From Bacillota bacterium (GTDB lineage: Bacteria > Bacillota > Sulfobacillia > Sulfobacillales > Sulfobacillaceae): a DNA stretch of 64,000 bases. The stretch spans positions 104,267 to 168,266 of the forward strand of contig JAPNUR010000006.1 in the NCBI GenBank assembly GCA_026627385.1. Reading direction: 5' to 3'. Shown one piece after another: positions 7,430 to 17,362 of this stretch (its first letter is position 1; each line of letters begins with the position of its first letter). Both the position numbers and the translations under genes were made by a program. The notes beneath the pieces are model-generated. The model was not told the DNA's origin, ran no database searches, and saw nothing but the letters and a program-made list of their open reading frames with translations.

Positions 7430-9706
7430 ATGACAAGAGCCATTATGGATGGACGGACACACTGCTACGTTCCTTCCGATACGTTGACTATCTCGCCCAG
7501 ACTGCGGTTCCACCGCGATGCTATTCCCTTGGGAGAAATTAATCCGATCGATTTTGAAGTTATTAGGTATCAGTTGTGGTCCATTAACGAGGAACACGGC
7601 GAGACCATTGCGAAAATATCTGGGTCGCCGATTACGAAGTACACCATGGATTTTAATCCGTCCATTCTAACAGAAGATGGCGAGATTATATATTACGGTC
7701 CTTATGTTCAATGGTTTTCTGGAATGTCCGATGTCGTGGTGAAGTGGATTCTTGAAAATCGCAGCGACAATCCGGGAATCGAAGATGGAGATATGTTTCT
7801 CTCAAATGATCCCTGGGTTGGGACTACCCATCAACAGGACGTGGGGCTTTTTTGTCCAGTGTTTGTTGATGGAGCCTTATTTGCGTGGGTGACCAATGCG
7901 GTGCATCAATATGATGTGGGGGGAATTTCTGCAGGAAGTTTTGTTCCCCAAGCACATTCAGTATTTGATGAAGCGACGCCTCATCCCCCTATAAAAATCG
8001 TCGATCAGAATGGAATTCGCGCCGACGTTGAGGAATTGTATCTGCGGCATTCACGCCTACCCAATTTGGTTCGTTTGGATTTGCACGCGGCAATCGCCGG
8101 AAATGAGGCCGCCAAGCGTCGTTTGCTTCAACTGGTGGATCGTTACGGTGCCGCCAAAGTCAAAGGTGTGATGCGCAAGATCCTCTACAATGGTGAACAG
8201 GCATTTTTAGAGAAATTGCGCCAAATTCCAGATGGGACCTGGCGCGAAAGGGCGTATCTGGATGTTGCGCGTGAGGGTGACCGCGGCTTATACCGTATAC
8301 AACTCAACTTGACGAAACAAGGCGATGAGTTGATCTTTGATAACGAGGGGACAGATCCTCAAATCGGCGTGCTGAATGCGTCATTTGCAGCCTGGCGGGG
8401 AGGGATTTTGACGGTTCTCAACGCCTTTATGACATATGACCAGCTCTGGTCTATTGGCGGGGCAAGTCGGCACGTTAAATTCCGACCCACTCCAGGCCTT
8501 TTAAGTTGTGCCGACTACCCGGCATCTATGAGTTGCGGAGGAACTATTGGAGCCTACGGAGCTATTATTTTGGCCAATAATTGCATTGCCAAGATGATGG
8601 CATCTTCTGGCGTTGAGAATCTCAAGCGCGACATTATGGCCAACGAGGCCAACAGTATGTGGCCGATTACGCAACTATCTGGTTTTGATCGTGAAGGTCA
8701 GCCGTTTGGGTCGGCCATTTTGGATCCCATGATTGGTGGCTTGGGAGCTTTTACTTTCCGGGATGGCATAGATACTGGTGGAATGTATCTTGTTCCCAAA
8801 GGGCGCGCAGCTAATGTTGAACAAAACGAACTTCACTTTCCCGTACTCTATCTCTACCGCAAAGAATTATCAGACTCTGGGGGAGCGGGAAAGTTTCGCG
8901 GGGGCAATGGCGGTGAATTAGCGTTTGTTCCCCATAAAACAAATAGAATTATACAAGATACCGCCACATCGGGTCAGGCGGTGCCCACGGGCCTAGGATT
9001 ATTTGGCGGCAATCCAGCTTGTACCAATGAGTATTATATGATTTTTGAGAGCGATGTTTGGGAGCGATTTCGTTCGCAAACGATTCCGACAGATTGGCGA
9101 GAGCTTAACGGTAGAGTGGAACGTCTGTCACCAAAACGAGCAAACATTCAGCAGTCAATGTCGGATGTTTACGTGCTTCACTGGTCGGCTGGAGCAGGGT
9201 ACGGAGACCCGCTTTTACGGGATCCAGAAATGGTTGGTCGGGATATTCAGAATGGGGCAATTAGCCAGGATGCTGCATGGCGATTATACGGCGTTGTCTG
9301 GGATCCTGAGCTCCAATCCGTTGATCTTGAGGCCACCAAAGTGCGGCGCCGTACCATTCGCCAAGAACGGATTGGCCGGCCAGATCTTCGAGAAACTGGG
9401 TATGACTCTGCCGACCAACACTGGACCGTGATTCACGACATGTTGGCGGTGGATCGCGATCAAAATGCCTGGGTCTGTGCCGGTTGCGGTGCAGCATTGG
9501 GCGCATTAACGAAACCGTACAAGGAATTTACAAAGTCGATTATGCATGGGGTCCAGGATTCAAATCTTCTAATTGGAGACCCCAACGATTTCGTTGATGT
9601 TTTAGTATCTTGGGTAGAATATTGTTGTCCTTCATGTGGAGGGCGCATAGAAACCGAGTTGCTGCGAGCAGATGACGAACCCCTGTGGGACATTGAATTG
9701 AGGTGA
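7430..9706 (+). CDS. hyuB: HyuB-type subunit with C-terminal zinc ribbon
   Basis: A 758-residue protein. Residues about 30-590 match the hydantoinase B/oxoprolinase family (FLSNDPWVGTTHQQDVGLF, GGTIGAYGA, GGAGKFRGGNGGE). The last ~90 residues carry two CxxC pairs, C683/C686 and C733/C736, which should bind zinc. A zinc-binding gamma/delta subunit is a separate protein in acetone and acetophenone carboxylases, so this looks like a fused equivalent (inference). ATG 7430 has GAGGAGGGAAAG upstream. The partner is HyuA. The stop codon is in frame with the next gene, separated from its first codon candidate by six bases. Confidence 0.88.
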   Translation: MTRAIMDGRTHCYVPSDTLTISPRLRFHRDAIPLGEINPIDFEVIRYQLWSINEEHGETIAKISGSPITKYTMDFNPSILTEDGEIIYYGPYVQWFSGMSDVVVKWILENRSDNPGIEDGDMFLSNDPWVGTTHQQDVGLFCPVFVDGALFAWVTNAVHQYDVGGISAGSFVPQAHSVFDEATPHPPIKIVDQNGIRADVEELYLRHSRLPNLVRLDLHAAIAGNEAAKRRLLQLVDRYGAAKVKGVMRKILYNGEQAFLEKLRQIPDGTWRERAYLDVAREGDRGLYRIQLNLTKQGDELIFDNEGTDPQIGVLNASFAAWRGGILTVLNAFMTYDQLWSIGGASRHVKFRPTPGLLSCADYPASMSCGGTIGAYGAIILANNCIAKMMASSGVENLKRDIMANEANSMWPITQLSGFDREGQPFGSAILDPMIGGLGAFTFRDGIDTGGMYLVPKGRAANVEQNELHFPVLYLYRKELSDSGGAGKFRGGNGGELAFVPHKTNRIIQDTATSGQAVPTGLGLFGGNPACTNEYYMIFESDVWERFRSQTIPTDWRELNGRVERLSPKRANIQQSMSDVYVLHWSAGAGYGDPLLRDPEMVGRDIQNGAISQDAAWRLYGVVWDPELQSVDLEATKVRRRTIRQERIGRPDLRETGYDSADQHWTVIHDMLAVDRDQNAWVCAGCGAALGALTKPYKEFTKSIMHGVQDSNLLIGDPNDFVDVLVSWVEYCCPSCGGRIETELLRADDEPLWDIELR

Positions 9707-9712
9707 TTTAGC

Positions 9713-10285
9713 ATCGCGGAGTACAACTGGGCAAGCATTGGCGAGACCATTCGTCAATTGCGTATCCGTCGACACATGACACAAGAGGACTTAGCCGAAG
9801 CCAGCGGGGTTAATCGTACGTTAATCTCCAAGGCTGAAAACAATCGAGTCGTATTGCCATTGGGATCCTTATCGCACCTCGCGCAAGCGTTGGGCGTGTC
9901 GTTAATGGAGCTGTTGAATGGGGTGGAATCGACTTCACCGGTTGCAGAAATAATTCGCCGCCAGGATTATGAAGCCATCGAACGTGAAGGATCAGACTTC
10001 GGCTATTCCTATCAAAAGATTTTTTCCCGTCATTCATTTGCTGTCGTTCGGGTTCGCGTACCCGCTGGGCAGGTGCCACCGCAACAGTTCACCCATCGCG
10101 AACGAGAATTTGGATACGTATTGACCGGTCGTTGCGTGTTGCTTTATGGAACTGAGCGGTATCCATTGGCACCGGGCGACAGTTATTGGATTGATGGAAA
10201 TGAACCCCATGTGCTGGTCTCCGAGGGCGAAGGCGACTGTCTGGTAATGGCGATTTTTGTCAGCGATAACACTGCAGAGACATAA
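9713..10285 (+). CDS. XRE-family regulator with C-terminal cupin, start codon uncertain
   Basis: An N-terminal helix-turn-helix of the XRE type (IGETIRQLR...[20 protein letters not shown]) is followed by a cupin domain ([21 protein letters not shown]...[14 protein letters not shown]), as in PuuR-like regulators that sense a small molecule. TTG 9758 is the first conventional start but cuts off helix 1. The frame upstream to the hyuB stop has no ATG, GTG, TTG or CTG. ATC 9713 has GAGGTGA ideally spaced ahead of it, so ATC initiation, or a sequence difference from ATG, is likely. The gene sits inside the cluster and probably controls it through the direct repeats near 3.9 kb. Confidence 0.85.
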   Translation: MAEYNWASIGETIRQLRIRRHMTQEDLAEASGVNRTLISKAENNRVVLPLGSLSHLAQALGVSLMELLNGVESTSPVAEIIRRQDYEAIEREGSDFGYSYQKIFSRHSFAVVRVRVPAGQVPPQQFTHREREFGYVLTGRCVLLYGTERYPLAPGDSYWIDGNEPHVLVSEGEGDCLVMAIFVSDNTAET

Positions 10286-10304
10286 TGTTGAGGAGGAGAC
10301 GCCT

Positions 10305-11597
10305 ATGCCTGTAAACAACTCTCGACTAGAAGGATTATATCGATTGACATGTCAAGAACGCCTCGAAGCGGTTGCGCAAAAAACAGGCCTTAGCGAATCT
10401 GAGAAGCAGTTATTGACCGGTGGTGGCCTCCCTTTGGAGACAGCGAACCATATGATTGAGAATGTTGTAGGACTATTTCCCTTGCCTTTCGCTATCGCCT
10501 CTAACTTTATCATCAATCATCGTGAATATTTAATTCCCATGGTTGTTGAGGAGCCTTCCATCGTGGCTGCAGCAAGTTTTATGGCCAAACTAACTCGTGA
10601 CTCTGGCGGGTTTATTACATCGTACAGTGGTCCCTTGATGATCGCCCAAATTCATGTAATAAATGTTGGCGATCCATATGGAGCGCGAATTGCTCTCCTG
10701 GAAAACAAGGATCATTTCTTAGAAGAGGCCAATCAGCTTGACCGCACTTTGGTGAGTATGGGAGGCGGGGCTCAGGACATCGAGGTTCGGGTTATAGAAG
10801 ACAGTTCTTTGGGCCCCATAGTGGCACTACATCTCATTGTTGATGTGCGCGACGCCATGGGGGCTAACGCTGTCAATACTATGGCGGAACGTTTGGCTGC
10901 GCATGTGGAAAAGATTACTGGTGGCATTGTTGTGCTTAGGATTTTGTCAAACTTGGCAGATCGCCGTTTGGCACGAGCTCGTGTGTCAGTTCCTCCAAAG
11001 GCTTTAGAAACCGCGGAGTTTTCCGGCGAGTTTGTTGCTGAGGGAATTGTCCGAGCCTATCGAATTGCTGATGCGGATCCATACCGTGCCACAACGCATA
11101 ATAAAGGGATTATGAACGGGATCGATCCCATTGTGGTCGCCACAGGAAATGATTGGCGAGCAATTGAGGCAGGGGCGCACGCCTATGCCGCCCGTAGCGG
11201 TCGCTATCGCTCGTTAACCACATGGGAACGGGACCATCAGGGAAATCTGGTTGGGACATTAGAATTGCCAATGGCAGTAGGAATTGTGGGTGGGGCCACC
11301 AAAACTCATCCTTTAGCCCAACTGAGCTTAAAAATTTTGGGCGTTGAAACCGCTGCTGAACTCGCCCAAATTATCGTGGCCGTTGGTTTAGCTCAAAATA
11401 TGGCGGCCCTCCGAGTATTGTCCACTGAAGGTGTACAGCGCGGGCACATGGAATTGCATGCGCGCAACATCGTGATTCAGGCGGGGATTCCTGCCGAAGC
11501 TCGGGATTGGGTCGTTGACGCGATGGTTCAGGCTCGTGACGTCCGCGTTGACCGGGCTAAGGAGCTGTTCTCTCGGTGGCAAGCAAGGACGGAATAA
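10305..11597 (+). CDS. mvaA: Degradative (class II) HMG-CoA reductase
   Basis: The 430-residue protein is class II HMG-CoA reductase, which interconverts mevalonate plus CoA and HMG-CoA with a nicotinamide cofactor. The catalytic residues known from the Pseudomonas mevalonii enzyme fall at the very same numbers here: E83 (VEEPS), K267 (HNKGIMNG), D283 (TGNDW) and H381 ([10 protein letters not shown]). [11 protein letters not shown] is the cofactor-site motif. ATG 10305 has AGGAGGAG eight bases upstream. In P. mevalonii this gene and an HMG-CoA lyase form a mevalonate-catabolic operon, the arrangement seen here. Class II enzymes can also be biosynthetic in some Gram-positives, but no other mevalonate-pathway gene is in the window. 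Confidence 0.96.
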   Translation: MPVNNSRLEGLYRLTCQERLEAVAQKTGLSESEKQLLTGGGLPLETANHMIENVVGLFPLPFAIASNFIINHREYLIPMVVEEPSIVAAASFMAKLTRDSGGFITSYSGPLMIAQIHVINVGDPYGARIALLENKDHFLEEANQLDRTLVSMGGGAQDIEVRVIEDSSLGPIVALHLIVDVRDAMGANAVNTMAERLAAHVEKITGGIVVLRILSNLADRRLARARVSVPPKALETAEFSGEFVAEGIVRAYRIADADPYRATTHNKGIMNGIDPIVVATGNDWRAIEAGAHAYAARSGRYRSLTTWERDHQGNLVGTLELPMAVGIVGGATKTHPLAQLSLKILGVETAAELAQIIVAVGLAQNMAALRVLSTEGVQRGHMELHARNIVIQAGIPAEARDWVVDAMVQARDVRVDRAKELFSRWQARTE

Positions 11598-11685
11598 CAG
11601 CCGCTTAACGTAGACTAACGTGCTAAGAACGGGTCTTGCCCTTTTTATAGCCTCCTCGATGTTCGGTTACTAAGGAGGGATTACA

Positions 11686-12627
11686 GTGCAACACTTGCAA
11701 ATTCTCTGGCCCGACAGTATTGATATTCGGGAGGTTTCCCCTCGGGACGGACTACAGGCAGAACCTCAGATACTGCCCACCGAACAAAAGGTGGAGCTGA
11801 TTAAAAAGTTAGGGCAAGCCGGTCTTAGGCGCATTGAAGCCGCCTCCTTTGTTCACCCCAAGTGGCTACCCCAAATGGCGGACGCCGAAGAGGTCATGCG
11901 GCAGATTCCACGGTCCGCAAATATCAGGTATTCCGTATTGGTACCCAATCTAGCGGGGTTGGAACGCGCCTTAGGAACGAAACCTGACGAAATTACAGTA
12001 TTTGTGTCGGCAAGTGAGACGCATAATCGAAAGAATGTGAACCGGAGCATCGAGGAATCGGTGGAGGGATTTAAAACCATCGTATCCCGGTCACACGTTT
12101 CGGGTGTTGAAGTTTCCGCGGTGATTGTTACCGCGTTCGGTTGTCCTTACGAAGGGGCTGTACCGGTGTCCCGGATTCTGGACCTGATCGATCAATTTCA
12201 AGGGATGGGGATTCGTCAAGTGACATTAGGTGATACGGTAGGTACAGCCAATCCTCGTCAGGTCTATCACACGATTAAAACCATTTACAACCGGTTTCCG
12301 GATATTATGTTAGGACTACATTTTCACGACAACCGCGGTACTGCCTTAGCCAACATGTTGGCCGCCATTAGCGCGGGCGCGACTTATTTTGATACAGCGT
12401 TGGGCGGTATTGGCGGTTCCCCCTTTTCTCCTGGCGCCGGTGGAAATCTAGCAACGGAGGATCTTGTTTATATCTTGGAGGAGTCGGGAATTTCAACAAG
12501 AGTGGAGTTGTCCTCGCTAATTGCCACGGGAGATCTGTTGGAGCAGTGGATTGGCCATGAACTACCTAGTCGCGTGCATCGAGCAAGGGGGCGCATGGTT
12601 CCAGTCTCGGGAGAAAGGCAGGAATAA
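11686..12627 (+). CDS. mvaB: HMG-CoA lyase-like enzyme with altered active-site loop
   Basis: A 313-residue TIM-barrel lyase of the DRE-metallolyase family. The substrate/metal motif is SPRDGLQAE near the N-terminus, the metal histidines are in HFHDNRGTALAN, and GNLATEDLVYILEESG closes the barrel. HMG-CoA lyase cleaves HMG-CoA to acetyl-CoA and acetoacetate, which fits the reductase upstream and the acetoacetyl-CoA synthetase downstream. The loop normally reading GGCPYA reads GGSPFS here: the catalytic cysteine is Ser245. It may therefore be slower or cleave a related acyl-CoA. GTG start with AAGGAGGGA upstream. Confidence 0.85.
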   Translation: MQHLQILWPDSIDIREVSPRDGLQAEPQILPTEQKVELIKKLGQAGLRRIEAASFVHPKWLPQMADAEEVMRQIPRSANIRYSVLVPNLAGLERALGTKPDEITVFVSASETHNRKNVNRSIEESVEGFKTIVSRSHVSGVEVSAVIVTAFGCPYEGAVPVSRILDLIDQFQGMGIRQVTLGDTVGTANPRQVYHTIKTIYNRFPDIMLGLHFHDNRGTALANMLAAISAGATYFDTALGGIGGSPFSPGAGGNLATEDLVYILEESGISTRVELSSLIATGDLLEQWIGHELPSRVHRARGRMVPVSGERQE

Positions 12628-12629
12628 TA

Positions 12630-14612
12630 GTGTCGTCAATGTACGGTATGGAATTGTGGCGGCCCGCACCGGATCTCATCTCGCGTGCTCAACTGTCTCA
12701 GTATTCCACCTGGTTGGCACACACGCGACAACTCTCATTCGAATCTTACCGCGATTTATGGAGGTGGTCCACGGAGCACCTCGAAGAGTTCTGGGAGACT
12801 ATTTGGCAATACATGGGTATTACATCTCCTACGCCGTATCAGACAGTGTTGAGTACTCGAAAGATGCCAGGAGCCACCTGGTTCAAAGGTTCCCGTGTTA
12901 ACTATACTGCTCATGTGTTTCGGGACCTTGAGTCTCGGCGTCCTCACCTGGCCGTCATTGCGGAAAATGAGGTGGGACAGCACCGCGAGTTGACGTGGGC
13001 GGAATTACGGGATGAGGTTTCGCGATTGATGGCGTTACTTCGAGACGTGGGCGTACAACCTGGCGACCGCGTGGTGGGGTATCTACCTAACATTCCCGAA
13101 GCCTTGGTAGCCCTCCTCGCTACCGCAGGCATCGGTGGGGTATGGGCCTGCGTGAGCCCTGATTTTGGCTTGGAAGGGACCTTAGCTCGGATTCGTCAAC
13201 TCGAGCCGACCATATTGATCGCGGCTGATGGTTATTGGTACAAGGGACGTGCCTATGATCGGCGGGATATTGTCGCTCAAATTGTGGAATCCCTTCCCTC
13301 GATCCGGATGGTCGTGTGGATTTCTTACATTGACCAACAACACGACTTGCGCGTGGCGCGGCCCACCGTGCGCTGGTCAGATCTTCCGACAGCGGACGAT
13401 ATGGACATGCGATGGGTTCCCTTTGACCATCCCCTCTGGATCTTGTTTTCGTCGGGAACAACAGGGAAACCCAAAGGGTTGGTACATTCTCACGGTGGGA
13501 TTATGTTGACCCACTGGGTTGGTAACGCTTTACACCTGGACCTGAACCACCAGTCGCGATTTTTTTGGTATACCTCCACGGGCTGGATGATGTTTAATCT
13601 CTTGGTTTCGGGGTTGCTCGCTCAGAGCACTGTGGTTCTTTACGACGGTCATCCCATGGCACCTCACGAATACGTCGTGTGGGAGCTCGCGGATCGTCTT
13701 GGTATTACACACTTAGGTCTGAGCGCCGCGTACCTTGATCAATGTCGGCAGCGACACATGAATGTGGAGAAGCGCTACCGGTTAAGCTCTTTGCGGCTTC
13801 TCGGATCTACGGGTTCCCCTCTATCGCCGGAAAGCGCTGAATGGGTGTATCAAGCGGTAAAACGTGATGTGTGGTTGGCGTCGATCAGTGGTGGAACAGA
13901 CGTATGCAGTGCATTTGTGGGGAGTATACCTTGGTTGCCGGTGTACTCTGGTGAGATTCAGGGACCATGGCTCGGCGTTGCCGCTGAGGTTTGGAACGAG
14001 AAAGGTCAACCGGTTGTCAATCAGGAGGGAGAATTAGTTATCACGGAACCCTTGCCGTCAATGCCAATTTTCTTGTGGGAGGATACGGACGGCAAGCGAT
14101 ATTACGAGAGTTACTTTTCCACCTTTGCGGGACGGTGGCGACACGGTGATTGGGCTAAACAGACGGAACGCGGTTCATTTATTATCTACGGTCGTTCTGA
14201 CGCCACCCTTAACCGAGGGGGAATTCGTTTGGGTACCGCTGAGATCTATCAAGTGGTGGAGGACTTGCCGTTTGTGGAGGACAGCTTGGCCGTCGAAATT
14301 CTCGGTCCGTCGTTGTCGACATTATTTGCCTTGGCCGTCGTGCCACGCGGAGGCGATACCTTAACACCTGATCAAGTGAATGAACTTCGCCGGCAGATTG
14401 GCAGCAGACTCACACCTCATTATGTGCCTGACGTCGTTCGGATTGTCCCGGAAATTCCTCGCACGCTGAACGGCAAGAAACTTGAGGTGCCCATCAAACG
14501 CATCCTGCGCGGAGAGTCTGTTGAACAAGTTATGCAATCCGCCAGCGTTGCCAATCCTGACAGCCTTCTTCCATTTTTGAGATGGGCGGATGAAATAGCT
14601 CATCAACCGTAA
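12630..14612 (+). CDS. acsA: Acetoacetyl-CoA synthetase
   Basis: A 660-residue ANL-superfamily adenylate-forming enzyme. Early WFKGSRVNYTAHVF and the SPDFG loop are typical of acetoacetyl-CoA synthetase. The AMP-binding P-loop-like motif is FSSGTTGKPKGLVHSHGG, followed by TSTGWMMFN, GGTDVCS and the hinge region (RWRHGDWAK...GRSDATLNRGGIRLGTAEIY), with the C-terminal lysine in NGKKLEVP. It would activate acetoacetate with ATP and CoA, feeding thiolase. It starts at GTG three bases after the lyase stop, so the two are co-translated or nearly so. It completes the route from HMG-CoA to acetyl-CoA units. Confidence 0.93.
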   Translation: MSSMYGMELWRPAPDLISRAQLSQYSTWLAHTRQLSFESYRDLWRWSTEHLEEFWETIWQYMGITSPTPYQTVLSTRKMPGATWFKGSRVNYTAHVFRDLESRRPHLAVIAENEVGQHRELTWAELRDEVSRLMALLRDVGVQPGDRVVGYLPNIPEALVALLATAGIGGVWACVSPDFGLEGTLARIRQLEPTILIAADGYWYKGRAYDRRDIVAQIVESLPSIRMVVWISYIDQQHDLRVARPTVRWSDLPTADDMDMRWVPFDHPLWILFSSGTTGKPKGLVHSHGGIMLTHWVGNALHLDLNHQSRFFWYTSTGWMMFNLLVSGLLAQSTVVLYDGHPMAPHEYVVWELADRLGITHLGLSAAYLDQCRQRHMNVEKRYRLSSLRLLGSTGSPLSPESAEWVYQAVKRDVWLASISGGTDVCSAFVGSIPWLPVYSGEIQGPWLGVAAEVWNEKGQPVVNQEGELVITEPLPSMPIFLWEDTDGKRYYESYFSTFAGRWRHGDWAKQTERGSFIIYGRSDATLNRGGIRLGTAEIYQVVEDLPFVEDSLAVEILGPSLSTLFALAVVPRGGDTLTPDQVNELRRQIGSRLTPHYVPDVVRIVPEIPRTLNGKKLEVPIKRILRGESVEQVMQSASVANPDSLLPFLRWADEIAHQP

Positions 14613-14650
14613 TTGCGACCATTTTGTGTGGCGTGAAGTCGACATCATTG

Positions 14651-15119
14651 GTGCGCCCAATAATTGTTGGCGCGCTTAAGTCTATTGTTTCAATGAGCTC
14701 GGAGAAGAGGAAGAATCGTTAGGGCATGTGACGTTGTAACTTTAGACGGCGAGTGGGTAGGCAACGTTACGGACCGGCCGCCATGGCGTCGGGAGACCAC
14801 GGCCAAATCAACAATTGCAGCACGGCAGAAAGCGAAAGCGCCGCAAAGGGAGGGGGAGGAAGGGCAGCAGGCAGGGTCAGGAGTTGGTGTGTGGTCTAAC
14901 TCCGCGCGCAGAACGCGCTTCAATACGAGTAAACGAGAGTACAAAACACAGTGGGTTACCGCACCATTTCCCGTGTCTCGCTGAAAAACGACATGTGACC
15001 AGAGACCTGACCCGATGCCCTGCCAGTACCGACTTGACGCGTCGGCTTACGGTGCACATTTCATGGTTCGCAGGGTTCCTAGTTGAAATTCTACGCGACC
15101 ATGAAACAGTGGCTTGAGG
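14651..15119 (+). mobile_element. Degenerate, internally deleted group II intron relic
   Basis: The stretch begins GTGCGCCCA, the same 5' end as the complete intron at 59540. It shares several blocks with it in order: the GGGAGACCACGG region, the run ending in the CGCACCATTTCCC block, the start of the maturase gene (ACCTGACCCG...CGACTTGACGCGTCGG versus the intact version), and a late block (AAATTCTACG...GAAACAGTGG) matching 61057-61083. The middle of the reverse transcriptase gene and the 3' catalytic domains are missing. It is therefore a dead copy that lost most of its core by internal deletion. Confidence 0.8.
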
Positions 15120-15668
15120 CTTATATTGTCATCCACCACCTGGGTTCGGTCGCAACGGCCTGCTTTGACCCAGTGACTGGACAACTTGTACTGGTGCTTT
15201 GGATATGGCCCAATGGCAGAGCAACCGGTCTCCCGATCAGTTTGTCAACGGTGGGATGTGACGGCTGGCGACAACTGATCCATGAGATACTGAACAAATA
15301 TTTTGGGATAACCAGGACGGTATCCCTAGATTCTCGTATTAGGTTGGTCGGTGGCCATCGATGGTAGGAAGAGATTAAGATAGCAATCAATTAGGGAAGG
15401 GGCCGACACATTTCATAGGTTGCCGGCCGCATTGTTCGCGGCCGGCGAAGATATTTTGTGTTGTGGTAGAAACTTTCAAACGTCCCAAACCAGACCGTTC
15501 CAGCTTTTCATCGGTCGTTCGGCCATTATCAGCACTATTGCACTCGCGTAAGGGGTCTTGTTGGCTCCCCGACGCCTGCTTATAAGGACGACACCCCGAC
15601 GCCCTGAGGTCTTGGATAGTGGCTTAAGCTAGGGCGATTCATGGTGGTGATCGTCACAGCGTTAGGCT
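15120..15668. other. Non-coding region downstream of intron relic and isocitrate lyase gene
   Basis: No supported gene. A frame on + to 15367 is the intron relic's last codons run into unrelated sequence. A perfect 9-bp hairpin (GCCGGCCGC, 15422-15446) could end transcription from either side. Confidence 0.4.
15422..15446. terminator. GC-rich hairpin downstream of aceA
   Basis: GCCGGCCGC and GCGGCCGGC pair perfectly around a 7-base loop. T tracts are poor on both sides. Confidence 0.4.
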
Positions 15669-16949
15669 TTAGTGTTGGAATTGAGCCTCTTCGGTAGATC
15701 CGGACAGGGCGATGGTTGATGAGGTCCCGCCGCTGATGACTAGTGACACCGCGTCGAAATACCCGGCTCCGACCTCGCGCTGATGACGGACGGCCGTATA
15801 GCCAGCTTCTTCTGCCGCAAACTCCTGATCCTGCAAGTCAGCGTAGGCCTTCATTCCGTGAAGATGGTACGCGTGTGCCAACTGAAACATGCTGAAGTTT
15901 AAGGCATGGAAACCCGCCAGGGTAATGAATTGAAACTTGTAACCCATCTGCGCCAATTCGGTTTGGAATCGCTCTAACCCCCGGTTGTCCCAGTGTCTGT
16001 GCCAATTAAAGGACGGGGAACAATTGTAGGCCAAAAGTTTTCCGGGGAACTGTTCGTGAACCCTTCGGGCAAATTCCCTCGCCTCGTCAAGGTCTGGGTG
16101 CGAGGTTTCGCACCAGATCATGTCGGCATAGGGGGCGTAGGCCAACGCACGGTGAACCGCCTGGTCTAACCCGCTCCTGACTCGATAAAATCCCTCGACA
16201 GTTCGTTCCCCGGTTAGAAAGGGGTGGTCACTGGGATCCACGTCTGAGGTCAAGAGATTGGCGCCGTTGGCGTCGGTGCGTGCCACGAGAATCGTCGGGA
16301 CTCCCATGACATCCATGGCTAAGCGAGACGCCAAGAGGTTGCGAATAGCCCACGAGGTCGGGATCAGCACTTTACCCCCCATGTGGCCGCATTTCTTTTC
16401 CGACGACATCTGGTCCTCCAAATGGACACCCGCTGCGCCTGCTTCGATGAGGGCCTTCGTCAATTCGAATACGTTGAGTGGTCCTCCAAAGCCGGCTTCG
16501 GCGTCAGCCACAATAGGCACAAACCAGTCGGTGGTTTTTCGACCCTCCACCGCATCAATTTGGTCTGCTCTCATCAGCGCACGGTTAATTCGCCGCACCA
16601 CTTCTGGCACGCTGTTGACCGGGTACAGAGATTGATCAGGATAGGTTTGGCCTGCTGTGTTAGCGTCTGCGGCCACCTGCCATCCACTAAGATAGATGGC
16701 TTCTAGGCCGGCCTTGACTTGTTGGACGGCCTGATTTCCCGTCATAGCACCCAGTGCGGCCACAAACGGGCGCTTTCGCAACAATTGCCACAAGCGTTCT
16801 GCACCCTGTCGAGCGAGTGTATATTCCACGCGGAGCGTACCTTGAAGTTTGACAACATCGGATGCGGAATATGGACGCCTTACATCCCGATAACGGTCGC
16901 TATTCCATAATGCTTCGATTTCCTGAATACGTTGTGCCTGTTCAAGCAT
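15669..16949 (-). CDS. aceA: Isocitrate lyase
   Basis: A 426-residue protein with the isocitrate lyase signature [11 protein letters not shown] containing the catalytic cysteine, plus [18 protein letters not shown] and WCETSHPDL. The enzyme splits isocitrate to glyoxylate and succinate. I chose the ATG at 16949 because AGGAGGG lies 8 bases upstream; in-frame ATGs 39 and 21 bases further out have no such site. The malate synthase gene is upstream on the same strand with one hypothetical gene between. Both would let acetyl-CoA from the neighbouring acetoacetate pathway support growth. Confidence 0.97.
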   Translation of the reverse strand: MLEQAQRIQEIEALWNSDRYRDVRRPYSASDVVKLQGTLRVEYTLARQGAERLWQLLRKRPFVAALGAMTGNQAVQQVKAGLEAIYLSGWQVAADANTAGQTYPDQSLYPVNSVPEVVRRINRALMRADQIDAVEGRKTTDWFVPIVADAEAGFGGPLNVFELTKALIEAGAAGVHLEDQMSSEKKCGHMGGKVLIPTSWAIRNLLASRLAMDVMGVPTILVARTDANGANLLTSDVDPSDHPFLTGERTVEGFYRVRSGLDQAVHRALAYAPYADMIWCETSHPDLDEAREFARRVHEQFPGKLLAYNCSPSFNWHRHWDNRGLERFQTELAQMGYKFQFITLAGFHALNFSMFQLAHAYHLHGMKAYADLQDQEFAAEEAGYTAVRHQREVGAGYFDAVSLVISGGTSSTIALSGSTEEAQFQH

Positions 16950-17362
16950 ATTCGAACCCTCCTGTTTCATGTCGGGATATTTCCACAAGCTTGGTCTTCA
17001 CGCGTACTCGCTGCGGCAAACCTCGGTGCTAATTCGCGTTTCTGTCTACTGAAGGCGAACTATAGGAAACACCTGGGTTGGCGAAACCACTTCTTGGTTG
17101 ATGGTCTTAAGGTAATGCTCGGGGGACTCACTAAGGCATTGGCCTTTTGCGCGTAGAGGTGGGCAATAGTGGTTTTCGTGTCAGGCCTTGTGCCAAGAGC
17201 GGATCCTTAAAGAAAATACACTCTTGCACCTAGCATGTTTTGTCGAGAAGGGACCGAATCCAGTGACCATCTTATAGCATCTACGCTGCGCCTTTTATAG
17301 CCTGCCGCCGAGAAAGAGATGCCGCTCGTTGCAGACGCTGAGACCGCCTCCATGAACGTGCG
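16950..17362. other. Leader region of aceA, no gene seen
   Basis: About 410 bases with only short unsupported frames. It should hold the aceA promoter if the gene is not transcribed from aceB; I could not pick a confident promoter. Confidence 0.35.

Noticed and set aside
15083..15367. 94-codon + frame reading KFYATMKQWLEA
   Set aside because: Its first codons belong to the group II maturase relic and the rest is unrelated; not a gene in its own right.
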